In this document: one piece after another, positions 10,440 through 22,139 of the stretch
Layout: each line of letters opens with the position of its first letter
Numbering within the stretch: the first letter of the stretch is position 1
Assembly: GCA_014218235.1 (NCBI GenBank)
Contig: CM024764.1
Span: forward strand, 69,167,184 to 69,231,183
Length of the DNA: 64,000 nt
DNA from: Colocasia esculenta
Taxonomy: Eukaryota; Streptophyta; Magnoliopsida; Alismatales; Araceae
Reading direction: 5' to 3'
Position numbers and translations under genes: made by a program
Notes under the pieces: generated by a model
The model's database searches: none
Seen by the model: only the letters and a program-made list of their open reading frames with translations
What the model was told of the DNA's origin: nothing

Positions 10440-12135
10440 GTTAACAAACAATAATGTTAATAAAAGATGACATCAAACATCATTCTACACATTCACATAC
10501 TAGTGCTAAAGTCTGTTCAGAAGAGCAAGTTAATTGTTAGTGAATGAAATTGTTCACATGTGGTGAGAGGAGATTTGTGAAGAGTTTGCTTTGTCCTTGG
10601 ACGAAGGCAGGTTTCAGCAGACATATTTCCTACAAAAGCAACAATAGGTGGTCAATAAGTACTGTGTGAGGATATTTATAACAAAAGAAACAATATACTT
10701 AATAAACAGTAATGCAGGAAATATGTCATCAAACCATTACACTAGTATCAAATAACTCAAGGAAAAGAAGAAGCATTTCCCCTATCTTTTGTAGAATTGT
10801 GTAAGTCATAAAATTATAATTTTGTAAACAAGCCTAGCCCACTACCCAGCATAGTTTTTTGACTTGCCAGGTTGGGGAGTGAGTCAATTCAGACAGTCCC
10901 AGCCAAACTATGCCTCACATCATTGTAATTAATCAACACAAAACCAAGTAAACTAATGACAGTTTTGAGAAGTAGGTAAATGAACCTGAATCTTAGTAGA
11001 TATTTGACTGAAATAGAAAACATAGGCGGCCTTGGATGAAGAAGGAATTTTTTAAAAACAAATGGCATGTAGCTGCTCAGAAATTTTCATTCATGAAACC
11101 AATTCTCAAAGCATATAGGGGTTTGGAACCTTGGTGACGCCAGTGAGCTTGTAGAAGACTTTGAAGAAACAAGAGCACACAATGCACTCGCTGAACAGAA
11201 ATTCAACCTACAAAGGCAGACTATATATAATATCAATGAAACCTTGGCGATGGTCTACACCAAATAAAATTCCATACGGTTCATGACTGAAATGTGGAGG
11301 AGTATAAACATGTCTTATAAAATTTGTAATTACCATCACCAGATAAACAACATTATCCATCTTTTCTGGGGGCTAATCATATGTCACTGCTAGAAACTAG
11401 TTGACAATGTGCTTTTCAAATATTTTGGTCATTGGCTGACAAAAACATCGGCTTTCTCTCTCTAAAATTCTTTTAAATATGCCTTATAAAAGGTGTATAC
11501 TGTTAAATCATGTTGATAAACTGGACTTTTAGTGTACCCTTCAAGTCAGCCATACTTTGCAGCTCCTTTTTTAATCTCTTTCTGAGGAGCACCCAACAAT
11601 TATCATAAACCAGTGGGAATTTCAATTTTACATATGTGAAGGATATAAGGTGAAGTTGACATATGTGAAGGATATCAGAAACCAGTGGTTTAGTCCCATA
11701 TCAATAGTGGCACATGGGATCCCTTTCTCTGAATCATGCATACACATCCGCAGCCTTCTATCCACACATGGCAGAAGGGAGAATGTGAGGGCTTCACATG
11801 CCAAGAGAGCTACCAATCTGCAGGCGGCTGACTGGTTAGCAGGTGAGGCGAGAAAGGGAAGGAGACACACATTCCCGGACAGGTTAATAACACATTTGTA
11901 AAATGGAGAACATGGCAACAGAAACACAAACATGGGAACCACCTTGGCATTCACCAACAAAAAAAACTACAGCTACCATTCATTTCAGTTAAGACTCAGA
12001 TCCAGTGCAATTGAGATTTTTTGCAACTCAGATGTTATAAAATTTGGACCATATTATGTTACTTACGAAAAAGGGTGGAGGTGAAGATCAATCATCCTCA
12101 AGCTCAACCTGTTACATGTAAAAATGTAAATAACA
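10440..12135. other. CACTA-1 interior downstream of the TNP1-like gene
   Basis: AT-rich DNA with no clear exon. It holds a near-perfect direct repeat, ACATATGTGAAGGATAT, at about 11632 and 11658, and the short RNase H-like fragment listed separately. It may include 3' UTR or lost exons of the minus-strand gene. Confidence 0.4.
11650..11901 (+). pseudogene. Possible RNase H-like fragment (LINE-derived)
   Basis: An 83-codon plus-strand frame gives HIRSLLSTHGRRENVRASHA followed by NLQAADWLAGEARKG. This resembles the C-terminal end of RNase H domains of plant LINEs, where an R-E-A-N-x-x-A-D-W-L-A tract is usual. The first Asp/Glu motifs are absent and the fragment lies opposite to the transposase genes. 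The minus-strand frame in the same place looks like a shadow. A weak call based on a short motif; it could be chance. Confidence 0.28.
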
Positions 12136-13995
12136 TCAGAGTTTACAATTAACAACAACATCGTTCATAAATAAGAATGAGATAAATGTAAATAAACTTA
12201 CATATTCTCTGAACCATATTATGTGACTCCCAACAGCATCGTTCATATTTTTTCTATCTGCATCTTTGATAAACAAAGATGCAGTCGGGTCATGGGCTAT
12301 GAGTATAGAAACCTCATAGTACTCACCACCTAACTTCTTCCCCATGACCACATTATCATTATCATCAGACATAAGAATGCCGCTGGCAACTACTTCTCCA
12401 GAGAAATTTAGGATCCTCACCCTCCTCCCCGCCAATGAATCCTGTTAAAAATTTGGATATAGATGTCAGATATACATGCATTCCAACATATTAAGACGGT
12501 TAGATTTCGTTTACCTTTTTCTTTTGAGCATGACAAACACTTGCAGAACTCTGCACAAGTAAATGTAGATTGTCAACATTAAGCAATGTTAGTAATGAAG
12601 TATGTCAACAAAAACTCATTACCTCATTATTGCCACGAGACTCAATTTTTTTCATTCTTTCTTCGAGAGCTTCAATTTTTTCTTTCAGGCTATCATTGTC
12701 CTGTCGCAGCTTTTGTGTACTTCTTGAACCCCACAAACTCTTTGGGGTAGGGCCCGTGCCTATGCCACGGATTCTTCCAGTTCTGTCCCATCTCATAACT
12801 TGCTCATAAGCGTCCCCCACGCTTGCAATTGAGCTTGATGTACTTGATTGCTGCGTCAGCTTAATGTCTCGAATTTTATCCTACAATTTGAATGAATAGC
12901 AACATGAATTTTCAGCACTATCGTAAATAGAATTATGTCAACAAAGAGCTTCCATGTATAATGAGAATAATGTGAAACATTAGACAATTAACAAAACTAA
13001 TTAATTATACAATCATAGCAGCACTCTCGTCATTAACTGGACCGCCAGCTTTCTTTATACGGGTCCTTATGAATAAGTCCCCACGATCAAGAGTGGCCCC
13101 AGTTTTTAGAAACTACAACATGTACAGAAGATAACTTAGAAATAAACAAAATTATTTTGAATAGATGAACTGAGATGCAGATAAGACAGTATATATGTTA
13201 CCTCCTCATGGTATATGTCAACAAAACTTTTACTACCAACGCAGTGAAAAAATGTGTGTTTGAACTTATTTTGCTTGTTTGTTTCACTGCGTTTCTACAA
13301 ATCAAAATGATAACTATTAGAATAATTATGGAGTATCACTATATTTAGACTAATTGTAATCCAATTCCAATTACCTTGAATTCCTCCGAAGACCATATTT
13401 TAACAAGAATTTTCCATTGATCTTCAACCACTCTTGTGTCTGAACATGCAAAGTGTTGTTGCGCTTTTTGATATGGCGTGAAGAACTTCGTCCTCAAGTC
13501 ATACTTCCAAGACCTCCATTTCTGATCTAGATCCTTCATTGCAAAATCACGCAAGCTGATGGGAACATCAAATTTTCTCTGTATTTTTAAAATAAAGGGT
13601 TAGTCGATGGCATTATCCTAGATAAAACACATGTATTAAACAAACACATGTATTACATCACCTGGATAAAATCCCATACATCGTCCTTGTTAGTCGATGA
13701 CATTATCCTCCAAGAAATGCAATCGATCGGCCGTTTATCCCCCATCCTTGCCACAGTGCCCAAAAATTGTTTCAGTAGCTGCCCCCCCTCTCCAAGTGGC
13801 TGCCCCAACTGATTAACATTCACTGGTATGCGTTCATTAGTTTGCAATCCATGTACAGATCTTAACAATGTTGGGCCTCTCTTAACCTTCTTAGATGTGG
13901 AGGCAGACTGAGCATCTATGTGAATTATTTTCCCTTGCAGGTCCTCTATAAATTTTTCATACTCTTCTCTTGAGATGAGAACTAATCAGCTGTGA
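12136..13995 (-). pseudogene. TNP1/Transposase_24-like gene of CACTA-1, multi-exon
   Basis: Pieces in order on the minus strand: 13995-13653 (REEYEKFIEDLQGK, RGPTLLRSVHGLQ, QLLKQFLGTVARMG), typical of the N-terminal part of plant En/Spm accessory proteins; 13554-13345 (DLDQKWRSWKYDLRTKFF), the Transposase_24 core; 12820-12605 (GDAYEQVMRWDRTGRIRGIG then a coiled coil); and 12435-12136 (VVASGILMSDD, VGSHIIWFREYV), resembling the C-terminal TNP1/Transposase_23 domain. Splice-like junctions separate the pieces. Stops and uncertain junctions make it probably inactive. The family is thought to bind subterminal repeats and assist TNP2. Confidence 0.68.
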
Positions 13996-14094
13996 GCTGC
14001 AAACAAATCAAAAAGAAAAACATTGAAGATATTCAACCAATGAACAGAAGTACATATAGTGTGACAAAATAACTATTAACATTATTCAACTTAC

Positions 14095-14818
14095 AAAAGA
14101 TGGGTAGTCATTTCTGCCAAAGGATGTAGGAGCAACGAGTATGAAACGGAATATGAAATAAGAACCATAAACACATTCTGTGCTCCCCTTTTGTTGGGGC
14201 ACCTACAACATGAAAGATATTAATAAAACTTTTATTCCGTTACATATACAATTCAAACACTCTAAATTTAAAAGATTACCTTCGGCACGTGTACATCAAT
14301 TACTTTCATCTCATCGGCCACTGCTCTCATCCCTTTCCCTTCGTATGCAATCTTTAAAAAACTGTACCATCATACCAAATACACTTTTTATACATATATA
14401 TCATAATATATATTTATAATATATATATAATTAGAAAATATTACTTTTTCAACTCATTTTGGATACTAGTGTGTTCCCCATGTGAAGAGAGTCAAGGAGC
14501 ATAAGGAACGAAATGTCATTATCCTCTTTCTTACATATGACAACAAGTTGCCAATGATTCCTACAAATGAACAAAAAAAATAAACAATGATGATTTGTTG
14601 CTGAATTAGTGTTGGATACTTAATACATAAGAAAAGTTTAGGCATACCACATGCAGATTGGAAGTAGGGAATATGACTTCTCTAGTAAAGAATTTTTCTG
14701 TACAATTGATTTAATTCTATTGACACCATCAGTAGTCAATCGACAAAAGTTAAACCACAAACTGTCGAATATCTCAAAATGCTCTAAAAGTGTTGATGAA
14801 ATCACACCCCACAAATAC
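14095..14818 (-). pseudogene. Ulp1-like (C48) cysteine peptidase exons inside CACTA-1
   Basis: Four exon-like blocks run on the minus strand: 14818-14648, 14560-about 14455, 14361-14280 and 14202-14095. Splicing 14648 (TG|GTATGC) to 14560 (TTTGTAG|G) keeps frame and yields CMWNHWQLVVICKK, with the catalytic-type His at 14556-14554. LDSL gives the Asp at 14493-14491. Splicing AAG|GTAATC at 14280 to TTGTAG|GTG at 14202 yields VPKVPQQKGSTEC, with the Gln loop and the Cys at 14175-14173. His, Asp, Gln and Cys in this order define the SUMO-deconjugating Ulp1 family. The usual Gly after Cys is Val here, and the 14455/14361 junction is unclear, so activity is doubtful. The block may be spliced to the preceding 15279-14920 exon through GA|GTGAGT. 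Confidence 0.68.
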
Positions 14819-14919
14819 CTACAGGTTTAACAGAAATTAAAACACAACAGACATAGTATATTGGTGACTCATGCTAGCCTTGGAAAAAATGTTAAAGAAA
14901 ACTAAAATCACACAAATAC

Positions 14920-17114
14920 TCACTCAACATGTTCTTGAAATATTAGTGTGTCCAGCATCTCGGGCTCCCCATCATAGACTTCTTTCATTTTTTTTTTTTT
15001 AGCCTTTTTTACATCGGTATCGCATGATGGCCCCGTTTTCTTCTTTGGCGAGTCTTCTCTGACTTCTTTGGAATCTACTACCGTAAAATTGCATACATCA
15101 TTAATTGTAGATCTCACCTCCTTTTGTGTCACTCCCCTCATTGCTACTGGAGTCAATTGTTGCATGAGGACATGACAATCATGACTTTTTAAACCCCAAA
15201 TTTTCTTAAGATCATTGGGATTTACATGCCTTGATATGTTTGATGCATAGCCATCTGGAACTTTCACACTTTCAAACATTGCAAATCGTATCCTTCTCCA
15301 TCTTGCTCAAAGTGAACATGGTAGGTGGCAATAGCAATCTGTTAGAATCCAGAGTTTGAGGTTAAAGAGTGGCCCTTATACCCAAATGTTAGAGATCATG
15401 TCGAGCTTTCAAACCATCTTTTGTTTTAGCATCAACATCTAACAAAGTTCCAATAATACTATCACAAACATTCTTCTCGATATGCATGACATCGAGATTA
15501 TGTCTTAATAGTAAAGACTTCCAATATGGTAAGTAAAAAAAAAATGTTTTTCTTCTTCCAATTGGTATGACACTCAAAAGTGGATGATGAAGTTGCAGCT
15601 TCCTTTCGTTTTCTTCTCACCCCCACTTTAAATTTGGGAACTTTCCCAAAAGTAAATTTAAATGGATGCAACTGCTTAAGTATATCAACCCCAGATAACA
15701 CACTTGGTCTGCCTCTCATTTCTTCTTTTCCATCAAACCTTCGTTTCATAGAACGAAACTTATGACCCACACCTAACCATCGATGATGATTGGTGTAACA
15801 GAATTTTTTACTACCTTTTAACCATAATGATGATGTATCTTCATTACATGTAGGGCAAGCTAATCGGCCTTTAGTGCTCCAACCAGACAGAAAACCATAT
15901 GCAGGAAAATCGTTAATTGTCCAAAGTAGTGCAACACGCATAGAAAATATTTCACCCTTATAAGCTCGAATGTTTCAACTCCGTGCCAAAGAATCTGTAA
16001 TTCTTCAATAAGTGGCTGAAGGTAGACATCAATATCATTTCCCGGACCTTTAGGACCTGGAATGAGTAACGACAAAAAAATACTTTGTGGCTTCATACAT
16101 AACCATGGAGGTAACTTGTATGGTGTTAACAACACCGGCCATGTACTATGACTCGTACTCATTATCCCAAAGGGGTTGAAACCATCACTTGCCAAGCCTA
16201 GGCGCACATTACGAGGTTCTAAACCAAAACCATCAATCGCATCTAACGCTTTCCAACAAGGGGAATCAGCTGGGTGCCTTAGAATGCCATCTTCTTGGCG
16301 TTCATCACTATGCCAACACATGGTTGCAGATGATTACTGCAAGTGTATAATCTTTGCAGTCTTGGAATCAATGGAAAATGCCGAAGAACTTTCTTTGCAA
16401 CCTTAATCTTCTTATTATGACCACTTCTTTCAGTTCCTTTCGTCCATCTACATTCTCCACATTTCGGACAATGATCATAAGACTCATACTCTTTCCGGTA
16501 CAAAATACAATCATTAGGACATGCATCAATTTTGTGATAGTCCTAACCCACTTTACCAATGATTTTTTTCAATTCATAGTAAGTAGCTGGCAACACATCA
16601 CCTTCTGGAAAAGCCTCTTTCAACAGCTTCAAAAGCATGTCAAAAGATTTGTTGCTCATTTTGCCTCTGCATTTTATGTTGAACAATCTGACCATAAATG
16701 AAAGCTTGTTGAATGTCTTGCAACAAGGGTACAGAGGCCGTTCAACATCTGCCAACAACTGTTGAAATTCACCATATTCTCCTTTATTATCATCCATTGA
16801 CTTCACTTTTGTATGTTTTGAAGTTTCCTCACCAATAACATCCTCCAACATCGAATGCAGACCAACATCCTTCGGAAGTATTGTACGTGTAAAATCCGTA
16901 AGCATGTGCCTGGAAGAACAACTACTCCCGTGGAACTTTCAAAATTGTTTGTCTTTAATGACTCCATATTGAAATAAATGTTGTCTTACTATTCCTTTTC
17001 ATGTTTCAAGAGGCATACACACTCCAAACAAGGACACTTAATCTTTGTTGATGGAGCAAAATGAGCAGAAGCAAATTGAATGTATGTGTCAAATCCATGT
17101 ATGTGTTCCTCCAT
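14920..17114 (-). pseudogene. TNP2-type CACTA transposase, decayed
   Basis: The N-terminal transposase-associated zinc motif (TKIKCPCLECVC) is at about 17060. A frameshift follows (HLFQYGVIKD). The 16905-16279 frame contains DHCPKCGECRW and one TAG at 16543-16545. After another shift, 16321-15860 has RLGLASDGFNPFG, the TNP2 signature. 15941-15498 has LLWTINDFPAYGFLSGWSTK and LACPTCN. 15577-15389 has HNLDVMHIEKNVCDSIIGTL. 15279-14920 has IWGLKSHDCHVLMQQLTPVA. The usual C-terminal DUF4218 part is missing: after VCNF the frame continues into a Lys-rich tract leading to the Ulp1-like exons. At least four frameshifts/stops show it is inactive. TNP2 would cut at the CACTA ends. Confidence 0.85.
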
Positions 17115-18809
17115 ACCATCCAATCCATCCAACTCCAATAAACTCTAACTACAAAAAAAATCATTTACATTATATTCTTCATACTATAAATGTCGCTAGA
17201 TGTCCAATGAATTGTCTAACGATAGGACAAGCTAGAGTACATGGGAAAGAACATGCCAACAAGATAAAAATAGAGTGTCCCAAGGCATGACTCAACTACG
17301 GTATGATATATCACTGTTATAGTTTTGATATAATTAGCACATGATACTAACATTAATAGGACAATAAAAAAGGAGTGCTAGAGCACAAAACAAACAATGA
17401 AAATCTTTGAAATGGCAAAGATGCTCTCCATTCTTACCACAAAGAGAAAAGTTCAACAATGGCAATTTTTTACCCATGTTTTATCCCATCCTTCAGAATA
17501 TTATACAGCTTATAGTTTTGAGTGCAAATGCCATTTCAACCATCAATAAGAGTTGGTGAGAGATTGAGCAGCTGCATCTGATTAATCCCACTGGGACAAC
17601 CAGTGCCTGTGAAACAGTTGACCAGCCAGCCATCACAATCACAAAGCCTCAGAGATAAGGTTGCAGGACATGGCTTTGCCTGCCCCCTGTTAATTAAATC
17701 CTGGGAGATCACACCATCCCCAGATGTTGTCCCTAGTTCAACCTTTGTTAAAACAAAAAAATTGTGATGCTTTCATATATAAATGTTGTCCCTTGTTACA
17801 CTTACAAATGCAGCAAATATATATATTAAATTTTTCTAGATACATACCCTTCTATATATTACAAGTGCAGCAAATACATTAAATTTTTCTTGATATATAA
17901 TACCCTTCTATTTGTATTTGAATATGTCCATAGGAAAAGAGAAAAAAAAGAAGTTCTCAAATATGAAAGATATCTGAATTTAAGCATTAATTCCATGTCA
18001 ATTTTTAGGTGAGATTCCTGTACATATAATTGGGCTTGTAAATCTCAACATCATAGTTTTGAAATTTCAACTTGGTATTAGAGGATGGATCTAGATTCAA
18101 CTCCACTCTTTTCCACCTCCACATATATAGTTAATCTTCATGGCTCATTTTAACCATGAGAGGGAATATTAGAACTTAGATATTAGTCTTATATCAATTT
18201 TTGGGTTGAAGTTCTTCTGCATATATATGACGTTGAGCATGTGAATCTCAACATTGTAATTTTAAAATTTCAATTGAAGATCACTATCATTATATAAAAC
18301 TTAAATACTTATCAAACTACAACATCTAAGATGTAGGTGAAGGGTCAAAATTTTTGACAAAGTTTCTGATCTGCTTGCCTCATGGAATCCTCTATAGATA
18401 TCCAAACGAAACAACTTTGAACAAGAGTGTCCGTCAAAAGCATCTTACTGACGAGTACAAATTGCCTTCGCAATCAAAGACTAGATATTTTTGTCAATGG
18501 ATTGTTCGTGGAGCTAGACGTTATCCAAAATGTATAATTATAACTTTTGCTCTGTGCACGTATCAAAGAGTTCACATAACACACAAATTCATGTCTTTGA
18601 ATGACAATAATATGAAAGTAATTAACTTCACACCTGATGGGCACACTGCCAAAAGACCATAGAAGCTGAGCAGGCACACACAGATGGGCTAAATTTGGAT
18701 TCTAAAAAATGGGGTTCCCATCAAGACGGTCGTCATCAGTATACACACATTCAACCTTAACCCAACCATGAGGGAGACAAAGAAGCAAAGAAAACGGAAA
18801 AGAGTACTC
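17115..18809. other. CACTA-1 interior upstream of TNP2, probable leader intron
   Basis: AT-rich with no supported exon; short frames (for example 18354-18662 plus) have no recognisable motif. A donor-like GAAG|GTGAGT on the minus strand near 18812 at the edge of the GC-rich block suggests this stretch is a first intron before TNP2. That is inference. Confidence 0.4.
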
Positions 18810-19370
18810 ACCTTCGCCGCGACGGACTCACCTTTGGCGATTAGTCGGCCCACAACTTTGCAAAAAACAGACCACAACAGCACAGCCTTCTTGAGAAAAC
18901 GGGCGGTGGGGGACGAGCAGTGGGAGAGGCCAATCGCCTGCTACGAAGCGGAGGAGAAAGAAGGCGATGGGGTCGGCAGGAGACGCTCGGCGGCGTGGAC
19001 GACACGCGGAGGAATAGGGGAAGGAGGAACGGGTGGCCGGAGTGTCCTTCCCCTGCTGTTGCCGCAAGCTCGCCGCCTGCTTCTGCTACAAATGTGAGGC
19101 ACGGGCCGTTGCTTGCCCTAAACCGCTGACGGCGCTGCCTGCTACCGCCTTCTCCGCAAGTTCTGCCGCACTGCCTGCCTGCTACCGCCTTCGCAAGTTC
19201 GGCAGGAGAGGCCACTGCTTGCCCTTTCGCCGCTGTTGCCCTAGCCTAACGCCGCTGGTGCCCTTTTTCGCTAGGAGGAGAGTGGAGGCAAGGGGTCGAA
19301 GGAGGAGAGTGGAGGGGTCGAAGGAGGAGAGTGGAGGCAAGGGGTCGAAAGGGTTTTTTTTTTCCCTTCA
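18810..19370 (-). other. GC-rich leader exon region of CACTA-1
   Basis: An abrupt GC-rich island in AT-rich surroundings. On the minus strand a 124-codon frame (19215-18841) is rich in Ala, Gly, Arg and Pro but has no known motif. Two donor-like sites (AAAGGTGAGT, GAAGGTGAGT) lie at its left edge. A small duplication (GCTACCGCCTTC...GCAAGTTC) occurs at about 19141 and 19182. It probably holds the transcription start and 5' UTR of the transposase gene. A captured host exon cannot be excluded. Confidence 0.42.
19274..19352. repeat. Purine-rich tandem repeat, about 27 bp, three units
   Basis: GGAGGAGAGTGGAGG plus (CAAG)GGGTCGAA repeated three times, one copy lacking CAAG, next to a T-run. Lies between the leader exon and the right end of CACTA-1. 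Confidence 0.7.
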
Positions 19371-19419
19371 ATCGGGGCGCGGGAGGCCAAAGTTGAATGG
19401 GCGCCCAATTAAAACTCCG

Positions 19420-19619
19420 TAGGTAAATGAAATAGTTATGTGCTTACGACATTATGCCATAGGGGTATGCATATCTTAAAAGTTTAAGAACAAACTTTGT
19501 CTGATATACTTACGACATGTACAGTCCGTAAGTATAGATATGTCTATCCATACGAATAGCTTACGAATATACTGAACCGTAAGCAAGTTTTGTAGGCAGA
19601 ACTAGGATTTCTTGTAGTG
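19420..19619. repeat. Right terminal and subterminal repeats of CACTA-1
   Basis: Contains TACGACAT, CCGTAAG and TTACGAATA words matching the left end, and closes with the terminal sequence CTTGTAGTG (CACTACAAG on the minus strand). Confidence 0.72.
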
Positions 19620-20461
19620 ATAGGGTGTCTATATATCGAAAAAATAATTACTTATTTTAAGTCTTGGGTGTCTTTGCAACAATGTGATAAAACTGATGGT
19701 TGTGGTGAAATAAGGAATAGAAGCATTGCCACTGTGTAATAGGAAAATTGGACCTTGTGCATGTAGATACGAAATTGGATCTCAAAAAGTTGAAGAGCCA
19801 GGGATATATAGGGAAATTGCAAAGAGGAAGAACACATCCGTATGCCTTGACGCCTTCTACCAAAGAAGCTAAGTACATGCAGGCCGGAAGAGAGCTATAT
19901 ATAACAGACTGATCATTTAATGAACACTTGACCGTGACCTTTCAGCAAGAGAAGAGGGGAGGAGTACGTACGTGAGGGAGAGATATAGGATCAGGACAAC
20001 AAGACTGGCATGGGAGGAAATGGACGCTCGAGGAACGTAGTGAGAAGGAACCCCGGGCGGCACCTCCAAATTCCAATGTGTATGTATGTATATATGTACG
20101 TCACCCTTTCTATCTTCATATACAATACGAACACCTGAACAATTGAATGACCGATATAGGTCGAGGTTATTGGGTTATTCGATTTAAAATCTTGAAGTAG
20201 TATATATATATATATATCTGATTTTCATGAATTAATTGCTAAAAATATCTCACATCCAAATAGGTACCATCAAGATATCATAAAAAATGTCAAGAAAAGT
20301 TAGAAAATGCACACAGGAAATGTGATCTCATCACGCCACGAAGCCTAGTTAATTAGAGGCCAGATTCTTGATATTTCAGCACAGTAGGAATATAACTAGA
20401 ACATTTTAATTAGTTAGTTCATGAAAACTATATAAATATTTGTGATAGTTTGTAGGGGCAC

Positions 20462-20493
<32 letters not shown>

Positions 20494-20548
20494 GAAAAAA
20501 TCGACCCTTTCTATCTCCACTCGAGGTTATAAGATTACTTAATTCGAC
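19620..20548. other. AT-rich spacer
   Basis: No gene seen. It contains TA-dinucleotide runs at about 20203-20216 and 20463-20492, and a partial local duplication: CCTTTCTATCT...CGAGGTTAT occurs near 20104-20170 and again near 20507-20530. Confidence 0.5.
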
Positions 20549-20551
20549 TTA

Positions 20552-21212
20552 GGGTCCGTTTGGTTGCATGTAAAACAGTTTTAGAGGGAAATAATTTTCC
20601 GCGGAAAAATTTTACGTGAAAACGGAAACGTAATTGTCTATTTGGTTGTTAGGAAAATATAAAGTTATATAAAAGATATGAAATTTTATGATCCACTCAA
20701 ATGAGAGAGAGTCATATACTCCTTGTGTACTAACACTATTCATCAAATTTTTTATTTTATTTTTGATATTTTTAAAAAATAAAAAATAAATAAATAATAA
20801 GTGAAAAATGAATACTTTTGGCAAAGATAATTTAAATTAAGAGAATTAAAATAAAAACATAACTTGAATGAATAGTGTTCTCCAAATATTTTAATAAACA
20901 ATTAAAAATTAAAATAATAAATGAAAAATTATTAGATTAGACAAATATGACTTAAATGAAGGGAAAAAAAAAAAAAACAACTCACATGAATAGTGTCAAA
21001 ATAAATGGTCTGCACATGCGTGGAGGAGGTAGCAGGCACTTTCGTGGAGGAGGAAAACGGCTTCCGCGTCATCCGCGGGAATGCCAAAATCCGAAGTTTT
21101 CTGCATAAAGTTTTCCAAAATTTGGTTTTCAGAGATACCAAATGGTCTTAAAAAATTGTTTTCCCTGAAAAATCGTTTTCCAACAGAGTTTTACCCACAA
21201 ACAAACAGACCC
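20552..21212. mobile_element. 661-bp MITE, PIF/Harbinger (Tourist-like) type
   Basis: The left terminus GGGTCCGTTTGGTTGCATG pairs with the right terminus, which reads GGGTCTGTTTGTTTGTGGG on the minus strand; about 26 bp of terminal inverted repeat are visible, continuing to GTAAAAC. The target duplication TTA is perfect (20549-20551 and 21213-21215), the size and base preference of PIF/Harbinger insertions. The interior is AT-rich with no transposase, so it is non-autonomous. Inner inverted similarity (ATTTTCCGCGGAAAA near 20592) adds further fold-back potential. Confidence 0.85.
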
Positions 21213-21441
21213 TTAATCTCCCATGCATAGGCCACCTAACTTGAGCTCTAACACATATGCAGATTATTTAAGCTTTTAGTATGGACTAGCTATCTATCAA
21301 AAAGGTAAGTGTAGCGAGGATCTAATATCAATTGAAGTCATCAGACCATCTAATTCAAATAGGATTCTCAATGTTAATCATATTCTTATGTCGTGTTTTT
21401 CCAAGTACTTTGAGATCGATGATTTAAACCTTCTTCTTTCA

Positions 21442-21937
21442 TCTATGCTATTTTAATAAAACTCAGTTCTGGAGTAGTCACCTGACAGCATCAGAAGTAG
21501 AGTTTTCCCGCCTAAATCTCCCCACTAAATCTATCTATATCGTAGCTAAATATGGTTAAGCAAAATTCGGGTAAACAAATCCTAACATATAGCAGCTAAC
21601 ATAAAATAATAAATATATCAACTTTAACACACCTCCCGTAAGGCAAGTCTCAAATATTAATTGTCACCTAAATCAACGAAGAAATCTTTCTAAACAAGGT
21701 AAGATACTCACCATCTAAAAAATCTTGCTAAACTGAGTAGACCATAACTTAAAAAAAAAAATTCAATTTTAAGCCTACCTTCGTGCAGTCCACCTTCCTT
21801 TGTTTTAAGAACAAATTTTCTCTGTTTAGTTTAAAAAAATTTTTGTAATAAAAATTATATACTTTTATAAATAATATTTTTTATTTATCTTAATATTTTA
21901 TAAACAACTACCGTGAATCGCACGGGTTTTCAACTAG
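21442..21937 (+). mobile_element. Non-autonomous Helitron, 496 bp
   Basis: Starts with TCTATGCTATTTTAATAAAA after an A (21441). It ends with a small hairpin (CCGTG at 21911-21915 pairing with CACGG at 21921-21925), then CTAG at 21934-21937 followed by T. A 5' TC end, a 3' hairpin about 10 bases before CTRR, and insertion between A and T are the structural definition of Helitrons. No Rep/helicase coding. The termini resemble short Helitrons common in plants. Confidence 0.75.
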
Positions 21938-22139
21938 TGTATATATATAGGTCAGTTTAAGCTTTATCTGTGAGACAATAAATGAAAATGCAACATAATG
22001 CAATTATGGGAACTGATGCCCTGCATAGTACTGGTATACACGTACAACGTATGTTAATTTTACGATCATAATTATAGCCTCTCATGATCTATTTAGAAAA
22101 AGATATTGCAAGAGATAACCATCACTACAGAAAATGGGA

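Larger units (their letters stand above)
9675..19619 (-). mobile_element. CACTA (En/Spm-type) DNA transposon, about 9.9 kb (CACTA-1)
   Basis: The right end reads, on the minus strand, CACTACAAGAAATCC from 19619. The left end reads AACTACAGGAAAATC from 9675, so its first base has changed from C to A. Flanks are ATT (left) and ATA (right), an imperfect 3-bp target duplication. Both ends carry many TACGG/CCGTAAG subterminal motifs, as expected for TNPA-type binding regions. Inside, on the minus strand, are a decayed TNP2 transposase (17114-14920), an Ulp1-like peptidase (14818-14095), and a Transposase_24/TNP1-like gene (13995-12136). A GC-rich leader exon is near the right end. The gene order and termini together make the family assignment firm; the coding regions are broken. 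Confidence 0.86.
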
